From Corinectria fuckeliana (taxonomy: Eukaryota; Ascomycota; Sordariomycetes; Hypocreales; Nectriaceae): a DNA stretch of 64,000 nucleotides. Position 1 is the stretch's first letter. Every line of letters begins with the position of its first letter. Below, one piece after another: positions 45,373 to 56,031 of this stretch. The translations under genes were made by a program, and so were the position numbers. The notes under the pieces are model-generated. The model saw only the letters and a list, made by a program, of their open reading frames with translations. It did not search any database and had not been told where the DNA came from. Location: assembly GCA_019137255.1 (NCBI GenBank), contig WPDH01000027.1, positions 310,001-374,000 on the forward strand, given 5' to 3'.

Positions 45373-46286
45373 TAATTTAGTCTTGAAGCAGCTGCTGACT
45401 GGATATAAGGCAGGTCACCATCGTCGATTCGAAGGATATGGAAGTTCTACAGTCCAAGTTATAATCCATTTGGCAAGCTGAGTGCCCCCCGCCCATCCTT
45501 AAGACGACAAAGCGTGATTCTATTTGGAGTCCCGTCATCCCAACCCTCAAAAGGCTCGCACAAAGTCTATGACACCCTTCCAGACATCATGGAGGCGAAG
45601 CAAGATGTGTTCTAGTGAAGCGGTAGTGACGCTCACCAATGCTATTGGCGAGCTCTTCATACGGCCTTGAAGGCCAATCGGGAATCATTCTCTTGCATAA
45701 CCGCTTTCCCACGACACCAAGCGAGGCAGTTCGGAAACACTGCAGCGCCTTGGGACACAGCTTGTCAATCTTTTGGTCTGGTGCGCGTTTACCCGAGCTC
45801 ATGGTGCTTTGTTCCGGGTGGTTTGGCACCGTACGAGTTTCGCTGTGCCAATCTGGACGCGAGTAGACCAATCTAGCCAGCCTATTGTGTTCAAGAAATG
45901 CAAGATGACTGGTAAAGTTAGGAGCAACCAGCATATAGATGTTGGTCAAACAGCCAATAGGTTAGGATGCTGTTTTTATCGAGTTACCGTCGTTATTGTG
46001 TCTAAATAGGAAGTTCTATCATCAAACTGCAAATCCTTGATGAATTCATTGCATTTTAGCCATGTATGAATCCTGAGTTGCCGTCGAGGCTCTAGCCTGG
46101 AGCTCCGTATTCGTACTTGCCCGCGCCACTGTGGATGGATTCCCACGTGCCACGGCCCCAATGGCTCCGACTACCGACATCCATGACTTTACTTAGTAGT
46201 AGTAGGGAAAAACTAAGCTTAGATCACTGTCGAGACTTTTCCAGCAACGGATTGGCACGCAACAGCGGCCATTCTCTCACAGTAAA
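45373..46286. other. Intergenic, upstream of MRH4
   Basis: No gene is supported. A minus-strand open frame (start about 45802, end 45587) could code ~71 residues but has no recognisable features. The final 150 nt form the MRH4 promoter/leader. Confidence 0.45.
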
Positions 46287-48116
46287 ATGCATCGCGTTAC
46301 AGTAAACTCGATATGCTCGCTTTGCCTCTCAACGAGCCGTCCCATCGCTGTGATGCGCACCCCGCTGCTGCCGTGGGTGTCCCAGCGCTTCATTTCGCAC
46401 AACATGAAGCCTCGCCCGTCGCGCATGGTGCTCTCCGACCGAGTCGACCGCCCCCCGCCATCTCGCGATGACCGACGAAAGCGCCGCGACTTCAATCCCG
46501 GTCCCTTTGGGAGCATGAACAAGACCTATGCCAACATAGACCCGGCCCGGCGAGCGGGACCGGGACGAGGTCGAGCGTCGGCGTCCAAGGACTCGAGAGG
46601 AAAGGGAAGGGACAGCAACCGAGGGGAGCACAAGGACAAGGACGACCGAAAGGCACTCAAGATGCAGCGTGCCTTGACCACCATCTCGTATGGGAGGAGG
46701 ACCTCAGTCAAGGAGCGCATGGCAGAGTACGATGGCTTTGAGAACTTCGACCTTCTTCCGTGCCTCCAAGTCGCCCTCACCGACGAGCTCTTCAAGGGCA
46801 TGATCGACATCAAGCCAACCCCGGTGCAGAGGCTTGCGATCCCTGCACTCCTGGGCCAGACCTCTGTAGAGGGCAGCAAGACGCCCTCCAAGGAAAAGCA
46901 GTCGTTCCTGCTTGCAGCCGAGACCGGTTCCGGAAAGACACTTGCCTATTTGCTGCCAGCAATCGACGCTATGAAGATCGCCGAAGCTGAAGACCCCGAG
47001 ATCAAGGCCTACAAAGACAGGTGGCTGATCGAAAAGGAACGGCAATTGGCAGGAAACTCGAAGGGCAAGCCGCTGGATGAGCCACATCCTACGATGGCTC
47101 GGCCCAAGGTCGTTGTGCTCGTCCCCACGGCTGAACTCGCCCATCAGGTTGTCAAGGTTTCCAAATCAATCTCGCACGTGGCCAAGTTCAAGACGGAGAT
47201 GCTAGCGTCCGACTTGAAGCCGCAGCAGATCCAGCGCAACCTATACGGACCCCGAGGCGTGGATGTTGTTGTTTCTACTCCCCACCTTCTCGCATCCATG
47301 GCCGACTCGGACCCCAACATTCTTTCTCGTGTCACTCACCTGATTGTGGACGAGGCCGACTCGCTGTTTGATCGAAGCTTCGCCCCTGTGACGACCAGCA
47401 TCATTGAGCGGGCAGCTCCGTCTATGAAGCAGTTCGTATGCTGCTCGGCTACCATTCCCCGAAAGCTCAACAACTACCTGGCTACCAACCACCCTGACAT
47501 GATCCGAATCACGACACCCAACCTACACGCCATCCCGCGTCGCGTTCAGCTCGGTGTCATTGATGCTTCCAAGGATCCCTACCGCAATAACAAAGACTTG
47601 GCGTGTGCCGACGCCATCTACGGAATCGGTCGCGAGGCATCCAAGCACGAAGGCAACGTCAAGGACGAGATGGATGTCCGTCGCATCATCGTATTCGTGA
47701 ACGAGCGTGAGAAGACGGAAGAGCTGGCAGCGTACCTCCAGTCCAAGGGCATCAATGCCGATGCTTTGCACCGCGATACCCCCGAGAAGCGCCATGGAGA
47801 GATTCTAGGCACATTCACATCCGCCGAGCCACTCAGGATCCCAATTCCCCAGAACCCCTCGCGCCATCGGTCCCTGCCCAATGTGAGGGTCCTTGTGGTG
47901 ACGGATCTGGCGTCCAGAGGCATTGACACGCTGGCTGTTCGCCATGTCATCCTATACGATGTGCCTCACACGACCATCGATTTCATTCATCGTCTCGGCC
48001 GTGCTGGACGAATGGGACGACGTGGCCGTGGCATCGTGCTGGTTGGCAACGATGACAGGAAGGACGTCGTGGCGGAGGTGAAGCACAGCATGTTCATGGG
48101 ACAGGCTCTGATTTAG
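46287..48116 (+). CDS. MRH4: Mitochondrial DEAD-box ATP-dependent RNA helicase Mrh4
   Basis: A single exon of 609 residues. Mrh4 acts in assembly of the large mitochondrial ribosomal subunit. The N-terminus (about 1-60) is rich in Arg/Ser and lacks acidic residues for its first 50, fitting a mitochondrial presequence. A Lys/Arg-rich spacer leads to the helicase core. It has a Q-motif area (IKPTPVQRLAIPALL), motif I AETGSGKT (~210), Ia PTAELAHQ and Ib STPHLL. Motif II VDEAD is at ~354, III SATIPRK, IV IIVFVNE, V VTDLASRGID, and VI HRLGRAGRMGRRG (~567). The start is the first ATG of the frame. The spacing between motifs I and Ia is long, as in the Mrh4 group. Confidence 0.93.
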   Translation: MHRVTVNSICSLCLSTSRPIAVMRTPLLPWVSQRFISHNMKPRPSRMVLSDRVDRPPPSRDDRRKRRDFNPGPFGSMNKTYANIDPARRAGPGRGRASASKDSRGKGRDSNRGEHKDKDDRKALKMQRALTTISYGRRTSVKERMAEYDGFENFDLLPCLQVALTDELFKGMIDIKPTPVQRLAIPALLGQTSVEGSKTPSKEKQSFLLAAETGSGKTLAYLLPAIDAMKIAEAEDPEIKAYKDRWLIEKERQLAGNSKGKPLDEPHPTMARPKVVVLVPTAELAHQVVKVSKSISHVAKFKTEMLASDLKPQQIQRNLYGPRGVDVVVSTPHLLASMADSDPNILSRVTHLIVDEADSLFDRSFAPVTTSIIERAAPSMKQFVCCSATIPRKLNNYLATNHPDMIRITTPNLHAIPRRVQLGVIDASKDPYRNNKDLACADAIYGIGREASKHEGNVKDEMDVRRIIVFVNEREKTEELAAYLQSKGINADALHRDTPEKRHGEILGTFTSAEPLRIPIPQNPSRHRSLPNVRVLVVTDLASRGIDTLAVRHVILYDVPHTTIDFIHRLGRAGRMGRRGRGIVLVGNDDRKDVVAEVKHSMFMGQALI

Positions 48117-48667
48117 TTTCCAAACTGTACGAAATATCTTGCTTGATGATGTACGATAGGGCATAAAATCTTGTACGAACAAGAGGCATTGATCGAGGCT
48201 AGGACTTGTTAAGAGGGGCGATATCAACGCAGGAATGGGAAAGGCCTTGCGTAAACTGCTCGAGGTGGCTATTTAGACCATCTCTACCTAGACGAGCGAG
48301 CGTGTAATATATGGACCAATGACTCTCCAGGCTAAGACTCCGTCTTTCACTTCTGGTGGACCGAGTAGCACGACAAAGCATTGTTAAGATGGGCAAGAAA
48401 TATGGTGACGACAACGGACGACAGGTGAGCGAGCTCCGGGTGGTGGTCAAAGCGCCCGGTATCTTTAGTGGGCCGGCCGGCACGCACTCTTCCATTATTA
48501 GTTGGTGTGTGCTCCCCTCCGTAATTCCGCCACGGTCGCGTCGCGTGGGCGTGTTTCCCTTCCACAATAACTTCGAAGACCTTAGCCGAGTCAACCCCGT
48601 CCCGGAAACAGATTTACCACCCAGATATTCTCCGATAACTTTGTGCATCCGCCGCATCTCTCCCACA
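48117..48667. other. Intergenic between MRH4 and the following gene
   Basis: 3' flank of MRH4 and promoter/leader of the next gene. The next gene's frame is open upstream to 48356, with an in-frame ATG at 48389, so its start is not certain. Confidence 0.5.
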
Positions 48668-50446
48668 ATGCCGCGGCCGAAGCGTGCGCGACGCGCCCCG
48701 GCCCAGACGGCCAAACCGACAGCTCGATCGCCCACGCCCGAAGGCGAAGCCAGCGACAGCGACGCCCCGAGACAGGCTCAATCTCCAGAGAGGGGCCGAA
48801 GACGTGCGACGCGCTCCACGGGATCTCGCCTCAGCGCCGCCGACGAGCAGGCGATCCGCGCAGCAGCCCTGCGTCGCGATGCGGCTCTCGACAGGCTCGC
48901 CAACGAGGACCCCACCACGAGCGGCAACACACTCGACGATGGCGAGTCGGGCAGCTCCGTCGAGATTGGACGTCGAGCCGTGGCGACGCCCGCGCGAAGA
49001 CGAGACACGACGGGCCTGGATCTGGCCGACGACGACGTATTTGGAGACCTCGACGACAGCTTCGAGGATGGAGACGTGCCGCGGGGGGTGCAATCGACCG
49101 ACACGTCGTCCCTAAACTTGAGCACTTTCAAACGACGGTCGCGCCAGTCCAGCATCATTGGCCGAAACGATCCTCCAATCAGACCCAGCAGCCGCGGCGG
49201 AAACACACCAAGCATCAGCTCAACGCTGCACTTTGGCACTTTTAGGCGGCGCGCAAGAGAACCCAGCATCCTGGGCACTGCGCGAAAGCCGCGACCCGAC
49301 GAGACTGGCACGGGGCGGGAGGATAGTTCTGAGAGCGAGGAGGAGGAGTTTCTCCCCGAGGCCGAGTCGACACCACTGAACAACCCACGACGGACTCAAG
49401 CAGCGCCCGATGTCGAGGATCAGCGCGATTCTTCGCCGGGGGCGGAAGAAAAGACCAAGTCTAGGAAACGAAAGAGCGAGGATGCACTGCTGAGCAGCGA
49501 GAGACCAGACAAGGTGTCACGTGTGGAGGTTGACGACCCCGAAGACGGCAATGAGCAAGACGAAGTCCCAGACAGCGACAGCGATTCCTCTTCGCTTTCA
49601 TCACTTTCATCCCCATCGGGGCCTTCCCCCGTCCTACCAGAGAGACCCGTCACCCCCGTCAATCTAGAGGAAATCCTGGCTCCGCCTGCGAGCAGCGACT
49701 CCGAAGAGGGAGCTGATATTTGGCCTGACATACACACCTTGGCAAAGAGACGACGGCGCCCTTCAGTTGTGACGCCAATCCGAGCAGATCACATGTCAGA
49801 CATGTCCTCGCCACCGTCTTTGACTCACTCGCCCAATTTTGTCGAGTCCAAGGCTCCGAAACCTAGAGGTCGTGCCGCTACGAGACGGCAGCCTTCTCCC
49901 GAAGTTACCACCGCTGATCTCACCAACATGCTGCCGAAGCGTCGGTACAGGAAGGCTCGAGGCGACCCCTTTGGCTCGGAAAGCGAGGAAGAGCACGACA
50001 CCTCGGAGATGCCACAGGGTGAGGATGAGTTATCATATGTGGACAGCCGGGCCGCACGGAGGGGACGAGGCAGTCGACCAGCAAGTCGTGGGGTGTCGGC
50101 TAGGCCAGGCTCACGAGGCGGTCGGGCGGCGCACTCGGCTCTCAAGCCAAGACAGACGCCCGCCGCGTCGTCTACTCGACCATCTAAGAAGAATACCCGG
50201 ACATATGCCCCCCGATCCTCCGATAAGGAGAATGAGGGCGAGAGCGAGGGAGACGATGACGAGAACGAGGAGAGCCGCTTCGAGCCCCTTCCAGACGACA
50301 CGTTCGACACTAGAGATACCCAGAGCAGCAGCACCCCGACGGCGGACGAGCTGAAGCAAGCCACCAAGAAGTTCAACGAGGTGGACAAGTGGGAACTTGA
50401 GTATGAGGAGGTCACACAGAGCTCATCACCACAGGGGGCACGTTGA
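48668..50446 (+). CDS. Acidic/basic-patterned putative chromatin protein of unknown function
   Basis: A single exon of 592 residues, nearly all predicted disordered. It starts with a basic stretch (MPRPKRARRAPAQTAK) and alternates acidic Ser/Glu runs with Arg-rich patches, including RRGRGSRPASRG and SRGGRAAH, which recall AT-hook-like or RGG elements. Two copies of a short motif lie near residues 150 and 187: LNLSTFKRRSRQSSIIG and LHFGTFRRRAREPSILG, each followed by a Gly/Arg-rich linker. A helical C-terminal segment (ADELKQATKKFNEVDKWELEYEEV) is the only likely folded part. Relatives in other fungi carry an AT-DNA-binding label as I remember it, without experimental support. ATG 48668 was chosen because it precedes the basic start; an in-frame ATG at 48389 would add 93 residues of non-protein-like sequence. 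Confidence 0.8.
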   Translation: MPRPKRARRAPAQTAKPTARSPTPEGEASDSDAPRQAQSPERGRRRATRSTGSRLSAADEQAIRAAALRRDAALDRLANEDPTTSGNTLDDGESGSSVEIGRRAVATPARRRDTTGLDLADDDVFGDLDDSFEDGDVPRGVQSTDTSSLNLSTFKRRSRQSSIIGRNDPPIRPSSRGGNTPSISSTLHFGTFRRRAREPSILGTARKPRPDETGTGREDSSESEEEEFLPEAESTPLNNPRRTQAAPDVEDQRDSSPGAEEKTKSRKRKSEDALLSSERPDKVSRVEVDDPEDGNEQDEVPDSDSDSSSLSSLSSPSGPSPVLPERPVTPVNLEEILAPPASSDSEEGADIWPDIHTLAKRRRRPSVVTPIRADHMSDMSSPPSLTHSPNFVESKAPKPRGRAATRRQPSPEVTTADLTNMLPKRRYRKARGDPFGSESEEEHDTSEMPQGEDELSYVDSRAARRGRGSRPASRGVSARPGSRGGRAAHSALKPRQTPAASSTRPSKKNTRTYAPRSSDKENEGESEGDDDENEESRFEPLPDDTFDTRDTQSSSTPTADELKQATKKFNEVDKWELEYEEVTQSSSPQGAR

Positions 50447-50779
50447 ACGAGGTTGGGGGAGGTGGGGGGGGGTGGCGGCGGAGAAGGGGGTGCTCGGCGT
50501 TGGGTCGCATTTGGCCAGCAGTATATTGGAGTCACGGGGTTCATGAACTTGAACGATGGTTTTTGCATGTGTGCGTCCAAGCCTTGGGACTAGGGTCCTA
50601 TTTGGGGAAAAGGGGAATTCATTCCAATATGCCTTCCGATATCAGATCAAACAGACCTATGCTATCATAGGGTGTTCCTTTTTTTAATCTCGCCGTCTAC
50701 GTGCCGTGAACTCGCATCAAAATCTCCGGAACGCCGTGGTAAGGTACAAATGCAGTCTCTCGGAACAGTCGTCGTAGTC
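50447..50779. other. Convergent 3' flanks
   Basis: It lies between the stop codons of the putative chromatin gene and TIP41. G-rich stretch at 50450-50490, T-run near 50679. No gene is seen. Confidence 0.5.
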
Positions 50780-51696
50780 TCACGCCCTCAGGTCAACAGA
50801 CTCCCTTCGTTGTTCCACGAAGGGCAGCATGGGAGCTAGCAGATTAGGGTCCCGAAGCGCGACGGTGATGTCGTCGGGTAGTCTTCCAGACATGAGTAGT
50901 TTCTGTGGTCGATCATCAGTACAGCGACGAAGAGAAGTGTACTTGCGGACTCCGGCCTCACCCTCTTGACGTTTTCAAAGCTGTCTTCCTGGGCCGTGTA
51001 CTCGCGAATGACCTCGTCCGTCTCGAAGTCGACGTAGATCCGGGTGTCACGGACCCGGACGAGGACGTTGTCCAGGCGCATGAAGAGTCGGCAGAGCAGC
51101 AGCATGCGCTTCTCGTGCACACGGACCTTGACGCTGAAGATGGAGATGCCGTTGTCGTCGAGCTCGCTCTCGTACAGCATGACCTCATCGAAGAACAGGA
51201 TCGGGTCCCGACGCTTCAGCAGCTCGATGGGGATGGGCTTCTCCGAGGGCCGGAACTGCTTCTCGGCGGCCGGATCGACGGTGCCGGCGTAGGGCGTGGA
51301 GTAGCTCCAGTCGTAGGGCTTGACGACCTCCCTGATGCCCTGGGTGGTGCCCTCGCGGGTGCTCTCCCAGTCGCGGGCGTAGGCGACCTTGAGCATGTGG
51401 CGGTCGGTCTTGTCGACGGCGTCGAGGGCGTCCGGGGTGGAGAAGGCCATGGACCAGCCCGAGGGCGCGTGGGCGAGGGCGACGAGGTTGTCGCCGAAGA
51501 TCATCTCGGGCATGGGGATGCCGAGGCGCTCGGTGAGGTCGTCGATGACGCCGGCCTTGGAGATGGGGAGCTTGCGTGTGGCGATGCGGAAGCGGTGCTG
51601 CGAGTGCGACGTAGTGCCGGCGGCGAGGACGGCGAGCGGCGTCGCGAGCGTCTGTGGCGTCCGGAAGGCCTCGTCGGCGGAGGTGGCGTGGCTCAT
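50780..51696 (-). CDS. TIP41: TIP41-like protein (Tap42/PP2A phosphatase regulator)
   Basis: Tip41 interacts with Tap42 and PP2A-type phosphatases and modulates TORC1 signalling. Two exons, 51696-50962 and 50902-50780, joined in phase 0 across a 59-nt intron (GTGAGG donor) give about 285 residues, close to the 272 of human TIPRL. The conserved core is intact: PEMIFGDNLVALAH, WSMAFSTPDALDAVD, VKPYDWSYSTPYAGT, DPILFFDEVMLYESELDDNG, SVKVRVHEKRMLLLCRLFMR and LDNVLVRVRDTRIYVDF. Exon 2 adds KLLMSGRLPDDITVALRDP and PMLPFVEQ. The start is the first ATG. Confidence 0.95.
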
Positions 51697-52934
51697 CTTG
51701 GATGCCGATGGGCGACGGGATAGAACAAAAATTAGGTGGCTGCGAGAGCGAGGCGAAGTGCGGCTTTCGAAGTTTCGAGGTTTCGAAGTTGAAGCTCTGG
51801 TTGCTCTAGTGGGGGTTGGTGGGGGGGGGGAGCTCCTCCGAACTCCAACGGCAATCCCCTAAACTGCATGCTGTAATCTACCCCGCTAACCCGCCATGAC
51901 TTGCCAAAGCCGATTATCAGATTGTCGTGCAGAAGTTATCAGCAATGTTAGCCAAAGAGACGACTAGGTCTATGTCTTTCTCCGGTGTTTTTTTTTTTTC
52001 AGAATCACTATATTAAAGGGCCAAACCATCCTATCGCGAATCTCTCATCTATCCATGACTCAGGTAGTCTCACCTACATTACGATACTTAATGATCCTGC
52101 GCGTCTCTCGAAAAAGAGCTAGCTGGATCCGCATTGAATAAACTATGCAGCAGCTCCATCTGGCTCTACGCAAGATCCTAATCCCTGAGGTGCCAAAAGA
52201 GGCTGAAGATGCTTACGCGACGAGGATGTGAATTTCAAATCGTTGCAAGCCTTGCCCTCCATTGTTGAACGAAGGCGGATGAGGAGAAAATCAGGAATGG
52301 CCTTGATATCAGACACAGTTGTCTAGGCGTTGGTTGGATCTGGGATTCCCTATGCCGGTATCATATGAGGAACAATGGGTAGTGCCACGATGCTAACCCT
52401 TTTCAACTAGCAGAGCACCTAGAAATACAGGGTTATCCGTAACATGGGGGTAGAGGGGCATTATTGTTATTGAACCGGGTTGCCTTGGATGTCGGAGATC
52501 CTTGGTTCACGATACTGGCAACAAGCGAACGCGAAAAACATTAGGTCTTGTATACATAGCACCCATTGCATGATGACAGAAAACCACGAGGCTCCTTTTA
52601 CATGGCGGGGTACAAGTCCAACTAAAGAGTTATTCAATATGCAAAGTTGCTGTCTCGATACAGCTGATTTGATTTGGTGTTGCCATGTTGGTGAGATCGG
52701 TTGCCATCCATGGCTTAGTCACGAGGACTCTCCGCACCACGTCTTTGTTGCCCCGACAACTGCGGCCATCCCCAATGTTTTCCCCGGGCCGCCCTAGCAC
52801 GACCGCCCAGACACCACCATAAAAGTACATGTCTACTAATTAGGCCGCCCTCCATCAGAACCGTCCAAGTCAAACACTTTCCTCCAACATCCAACTTCCT
52901 GCTAATCCCAGCAGAAGGGCACTTCACCATCACG
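51697..52934. other. 1.2-kb divergent promoter region TIP41 / Aurora kinase
   Basis: No gene is seen. A T-run lies at 51988-52000, and the middle (52000-52700) is relatively A/T-rich compared with the genes. Confidence 0.5.
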
Positions 52935-54255
52935 ATGGCCACGCGCACCATTGAGGCGCGCTTCGAGTGCATGTCCGTCAACGATGATAACGATCCTCTC
53001 GGCGACGAGACCAAGGTCCACTCCAAGTCCAAGGTGCGAATCACTCAGTCACCTCGTCGGCCAGGACAATCAAGTTCAAATGCTAACCATACCAGGCGAT
53101 GATGGGCTCATCCACGTCGCAACTCGCGCACGGCGCCAGTCGACCGAACCTCTTCAAGGTCGCTCTTCATTCGCAAACAAACAACACAGTCGTTACGCTA
53201 CCCTCACAGGCGGCCCAACGAAAGGTCGCCTCTCCTGCGTCCCCCCCCCGAAAGCAACTGCCTGCCTCCTCATCATCCAAGGCCCCCGCCGAGTCTTCGG
53301 AGGAGCACAAGGACACCAAGGAGACCAAGGCCCTCGTCCTGACTGAGCAACCAAGTGTGCCCAAGCAGTTCCACCTCGGCATGTTCGAGATCGGCCGTCC
53401 CCTCGGCAAGGGCAAGTTTGGTCGAGTGTACCTCGCAAAGGAGCGGACGACCGGGTTCATCTGTGCTCTCAAGGTCATGCACAAGCGTGAATTGAATTCC
53501 AGGATCCAGCCGCAGGTCCAGAGAGAGATCGAGATTCAGAGCAACCTGAGGCACCCCAACGTCTTGCAACTCTTTGGCCACTTCCACGACAGCAAGCGAA
53601 TCTTTCTGATCTTGGAGTTTGCCGGCAAGGGTGAGCTGTATAAGCACCTGCGAAAGGAGAACCGCTTCCCTGAGTGGAAGGCGGCGCAATATATCGCCCA
53701 GATGACGTCGGCCCTCAGCTATCTGCACCGAAAGCATGTCATTCACCGAGACATTAAGCCCGAGAACATCCTCGTTGGCATCCACGGGGAGATTAAGATC
53801 TCGGATTTCGGATGGAGCGTCCACGCCCCAGGCAACCGCAGGGATACCATGTGCGGAACTCTCGACTACCTCCCCCCAGAGATGATTACGCCTGGGTCTT
53901 CGCCAAACTGGTACAACGACAAGGTTGACTTGTGGAGCTTGGGCGTCTTGACGTATGAGTTCCTCGTGGGTGAGGCACCATTCGAAGACTCTGCCGTTGT
54001 AACCCATCGAAGAATTATGCGCTGCGAGATGACGATTCCTTCATGGGTGAGCCCTGAGGCTACTGACCTTATTAAGAAGGTGAGTTTCTGGTTCCACGCC
54101 CCGAATGAGACCTCGATGGCTGACGGTGACCTCTTTAGCTCCTGGTGCTGAACCCGGAGAAACGAATCCCCCTCGACCAAATTGCGACTCACCCTTGGAT
54201 CCTGAAGCACTGCGTCAAGGGCGAGAAGGCTACCAAACGTGAACGGGCATCTTGA
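52935..54255 (+). CDS. IPL1: Aurora protein kinase (Ipl1/Ark1)
   Basis: Aurora kinase corrects kinetochore-microtubule attachment and is the catalytic subunit of the chromosomal passenger complex. Three exons, 52935-53033, 53096-54079 and 54139-54255, all joined in phase 0, give about 399 residues. A Ser/Lys-rich N-terminal region (~130 residues) precedes the kinase domain. It has the glycine loop [13 protein letters not shown] (~136), [15 protein letters not shown] (~249), and [10 protein letters not shown]. The activation loop [16 protein letters not shown] carries the Thr phosphorylated in Aurora kinases. [18 protein letters not shown] and [16 protein letters not shown] follow, and the protein ends shortly after the fold. 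DFGWSVHAP with the [10 protein letters not shown] loop is diagnostic. Filamentous ascomycetes usually carry one Aurora gene. Confidence 0.95.
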
Positions 54256-54551
54256 TGATATAATGATACTGTACGGACTAAACTGGTTTACCTGGGGTCC
54301 ATCGCGTTTTTTATCATATTTTTGGAGCAACAACGTGGGGGACCGGGCATATGCATCACGGGGAGTAACGGTTGTTCTTTTATGGATTCATTCCAATCAG
54401 TTGATCGAAATGAGAAGACTGTTCCAGTATGTTTGTTTGGGGTATCGTTAAATGGCATTGGAGTAAGTAGAGAGGCGTCGCGCCGCTCTGTTCAGAGCCC
54501 CTCGTCAGGTCTTTTCTGGTATAATACACGTTTGAAGCATGGCAAAGTTCA

Positions 54552-55399
54552 TCACCTGTAGACCTCGTCGAACGGCCGAGTGTCTGAGAAGCATGAGTCC
54601 CAAACTGAGTTGATGACCTTGGTCGCTTGCACGTCGTCCTTGCATCGTGGGCGAGCCATAACAGACTGAATGGCCCTCTTCCGCACGCAATCCTGGAATT
54701 GTTGCGTCAGCTTCCAGTTTCCTCTAGTGAACGCCTCTCTCGTCCACCTGCACTCTCCGCTGAGCATCGAAGCGCGAATCTAGTCGAAGGGTTAGTGTTA
54801 CGGCGTACGAAGCGGAACTAAAGCCAGCAGCTAGGCTGAGAACTCACCTCCGTGCATGCGGCGTGCTTCAAGTCCTTGTCGCCGGTCCAGTCCACCTTCC
54901 ATCTCAGATGGTCCCACGCATGCACCATCTCGTGCGCCAGTGTGTCCTCCAAGTGTTTGCGGTCGCGCACCTCGTTCGCGCAGAGTAGGATGCCGTGATT
55001 GGGGCTGAAGCCGCCGGACTGCCGATGGACCTGGCCATCCTCCTCGAGGTGCGCAGGACAGCGGCGGCAGACGACGTTGGAAGGGTCCAGCCGTCCGTTG
55101 AGGGCCTCGATCTTTTCGGACATGAAGCGCACGACGGGGGAGTACGTGAACAGCCAGTCCCGGTACTCCTCGCAGCGCTTGCAGTCGCGCTCCTCGTGGA
55201 CGCGGTAGCGCCATTCGCGGAAGTGGAACTGGCCCTCGGGGGTCACCTGGCCGGACAGGATCTTGAAGTAGTTCATCCACCATTTCGTCTCGGGGTCGAA
55301 GCCGGTGCGGGCGGGATCGTTGACGAGCTCCTTGGGTTTGTTGGAGGTAGCGGGAGCTACTTGGGGGTTCGGCGTCGATGCCGGGGGTTCGGATGCCAT
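54552..55399 (-). CDS. ATP23: Mitochondrial inner-membrane protease Atp23
   Basis: Atp23 is an intermembrane-space metalloprotease that processes the Atp6 precursor and helps assemble the ATP synthase Fo sector. Two exons, 55399-54848 and 54779-54552, joined in phase 0 across a 68-nt intron (GTGAGT donor, CACTAACCC branch) give about 259 residues. The zinc-binding HEMVHAWD is at ~155 within [17 protein letters not shown]. Paired Cys occur upstream ([17 protein letters not shown]) and downstream ([21 protein letters not shown]), matching the Cys-rich family. The C-terminal helix [14 protein letters not shown] is also typical. There is no cleavable presequence, as expected for a Mia40-type import substrate. 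It is convergent with Aurora (stops 296 nt apart) and divergent from PRO1. Confidence 0.94.
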
Positions 55400-56031
55400 G
55401 ATTGCGACGTGTGTTGGGGCTGAGAGTTAGTCAAAGGCAGAGGCGACCGATTCTTCGTGCGATTGCCTTGCTTCTGCAGACGGGAGGCCGATATTGAGAT
55501 ATGTTGGTGTCGTTGCGACACAGCCTATCACTCTCTGCCTTCCATCTGCAAGTCTTCCTTCCAGAAATTCTGCCGGCTCGAAGCAGCCCGCACCCGAGGG
55601 CGGTGAGAGCGCTAAAGCGAGATCTAGAAGCTTAGCTCTTTGGCTCTCCAGGCTCAAAGCGCCCTGGCCCGACATCGGTTCCGGGGCATGGAACTTTTCC
55701 TCGTCACTTCCATTAAGCCCAATCAAGCGAGGTACCTACTGGAGATAATTCGCCAGGGTTCTAAAGCCAACGCTATTCCGCCCATCGCATGACAACGGCA
55801 GTCCCACATTGAAGACGACAGGGCGTACGAAATGACAAGTGAGAACGTCAGTCATGGTAAGCGCACCATGCCCCTGTCCTGAGCTGCATGTCCTATATAA
55901 AACTTTGAAGCCTGGTTGTTGTCGTTGGTGTTGGAGCCATTGATCTACCTAGCACTAGCACCGAAGACGCACTCGCAGAGTCATCCCGCCACGAATATCT
56001 ACTGACGCTCAACTCCCGCCGTGTTGCAGAT
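55400..56031. promoter_or_regulatory. Divergent promoter ATP23/PRO1
   Basis: 632 nt between two start codons, no gene seen. A TTAGTCA (TGACTAA) near 55426 is one mismatch from the Gcn4/Cpc1 element TGACTCA; relevance to PRO1 is only suggestive. Confidence 0.45.

Noticed and set aside
45587..45802. Possible 71-residue minus-strand gene
   Set aside because: No recognisable motif, no splice support and a location in the decayed region; not enough to call a gene.
50905..51723. 272-codon plus-strand frame over TIP41
   Set aside because: Antisense shadow of a highly conserved gene; Val/Gly/Asp/Glu-rich, no motif.
53273..54007. 244-codon frame antisense to the Aurora kinase
   Set aside because: Shadow of the kinase exon.
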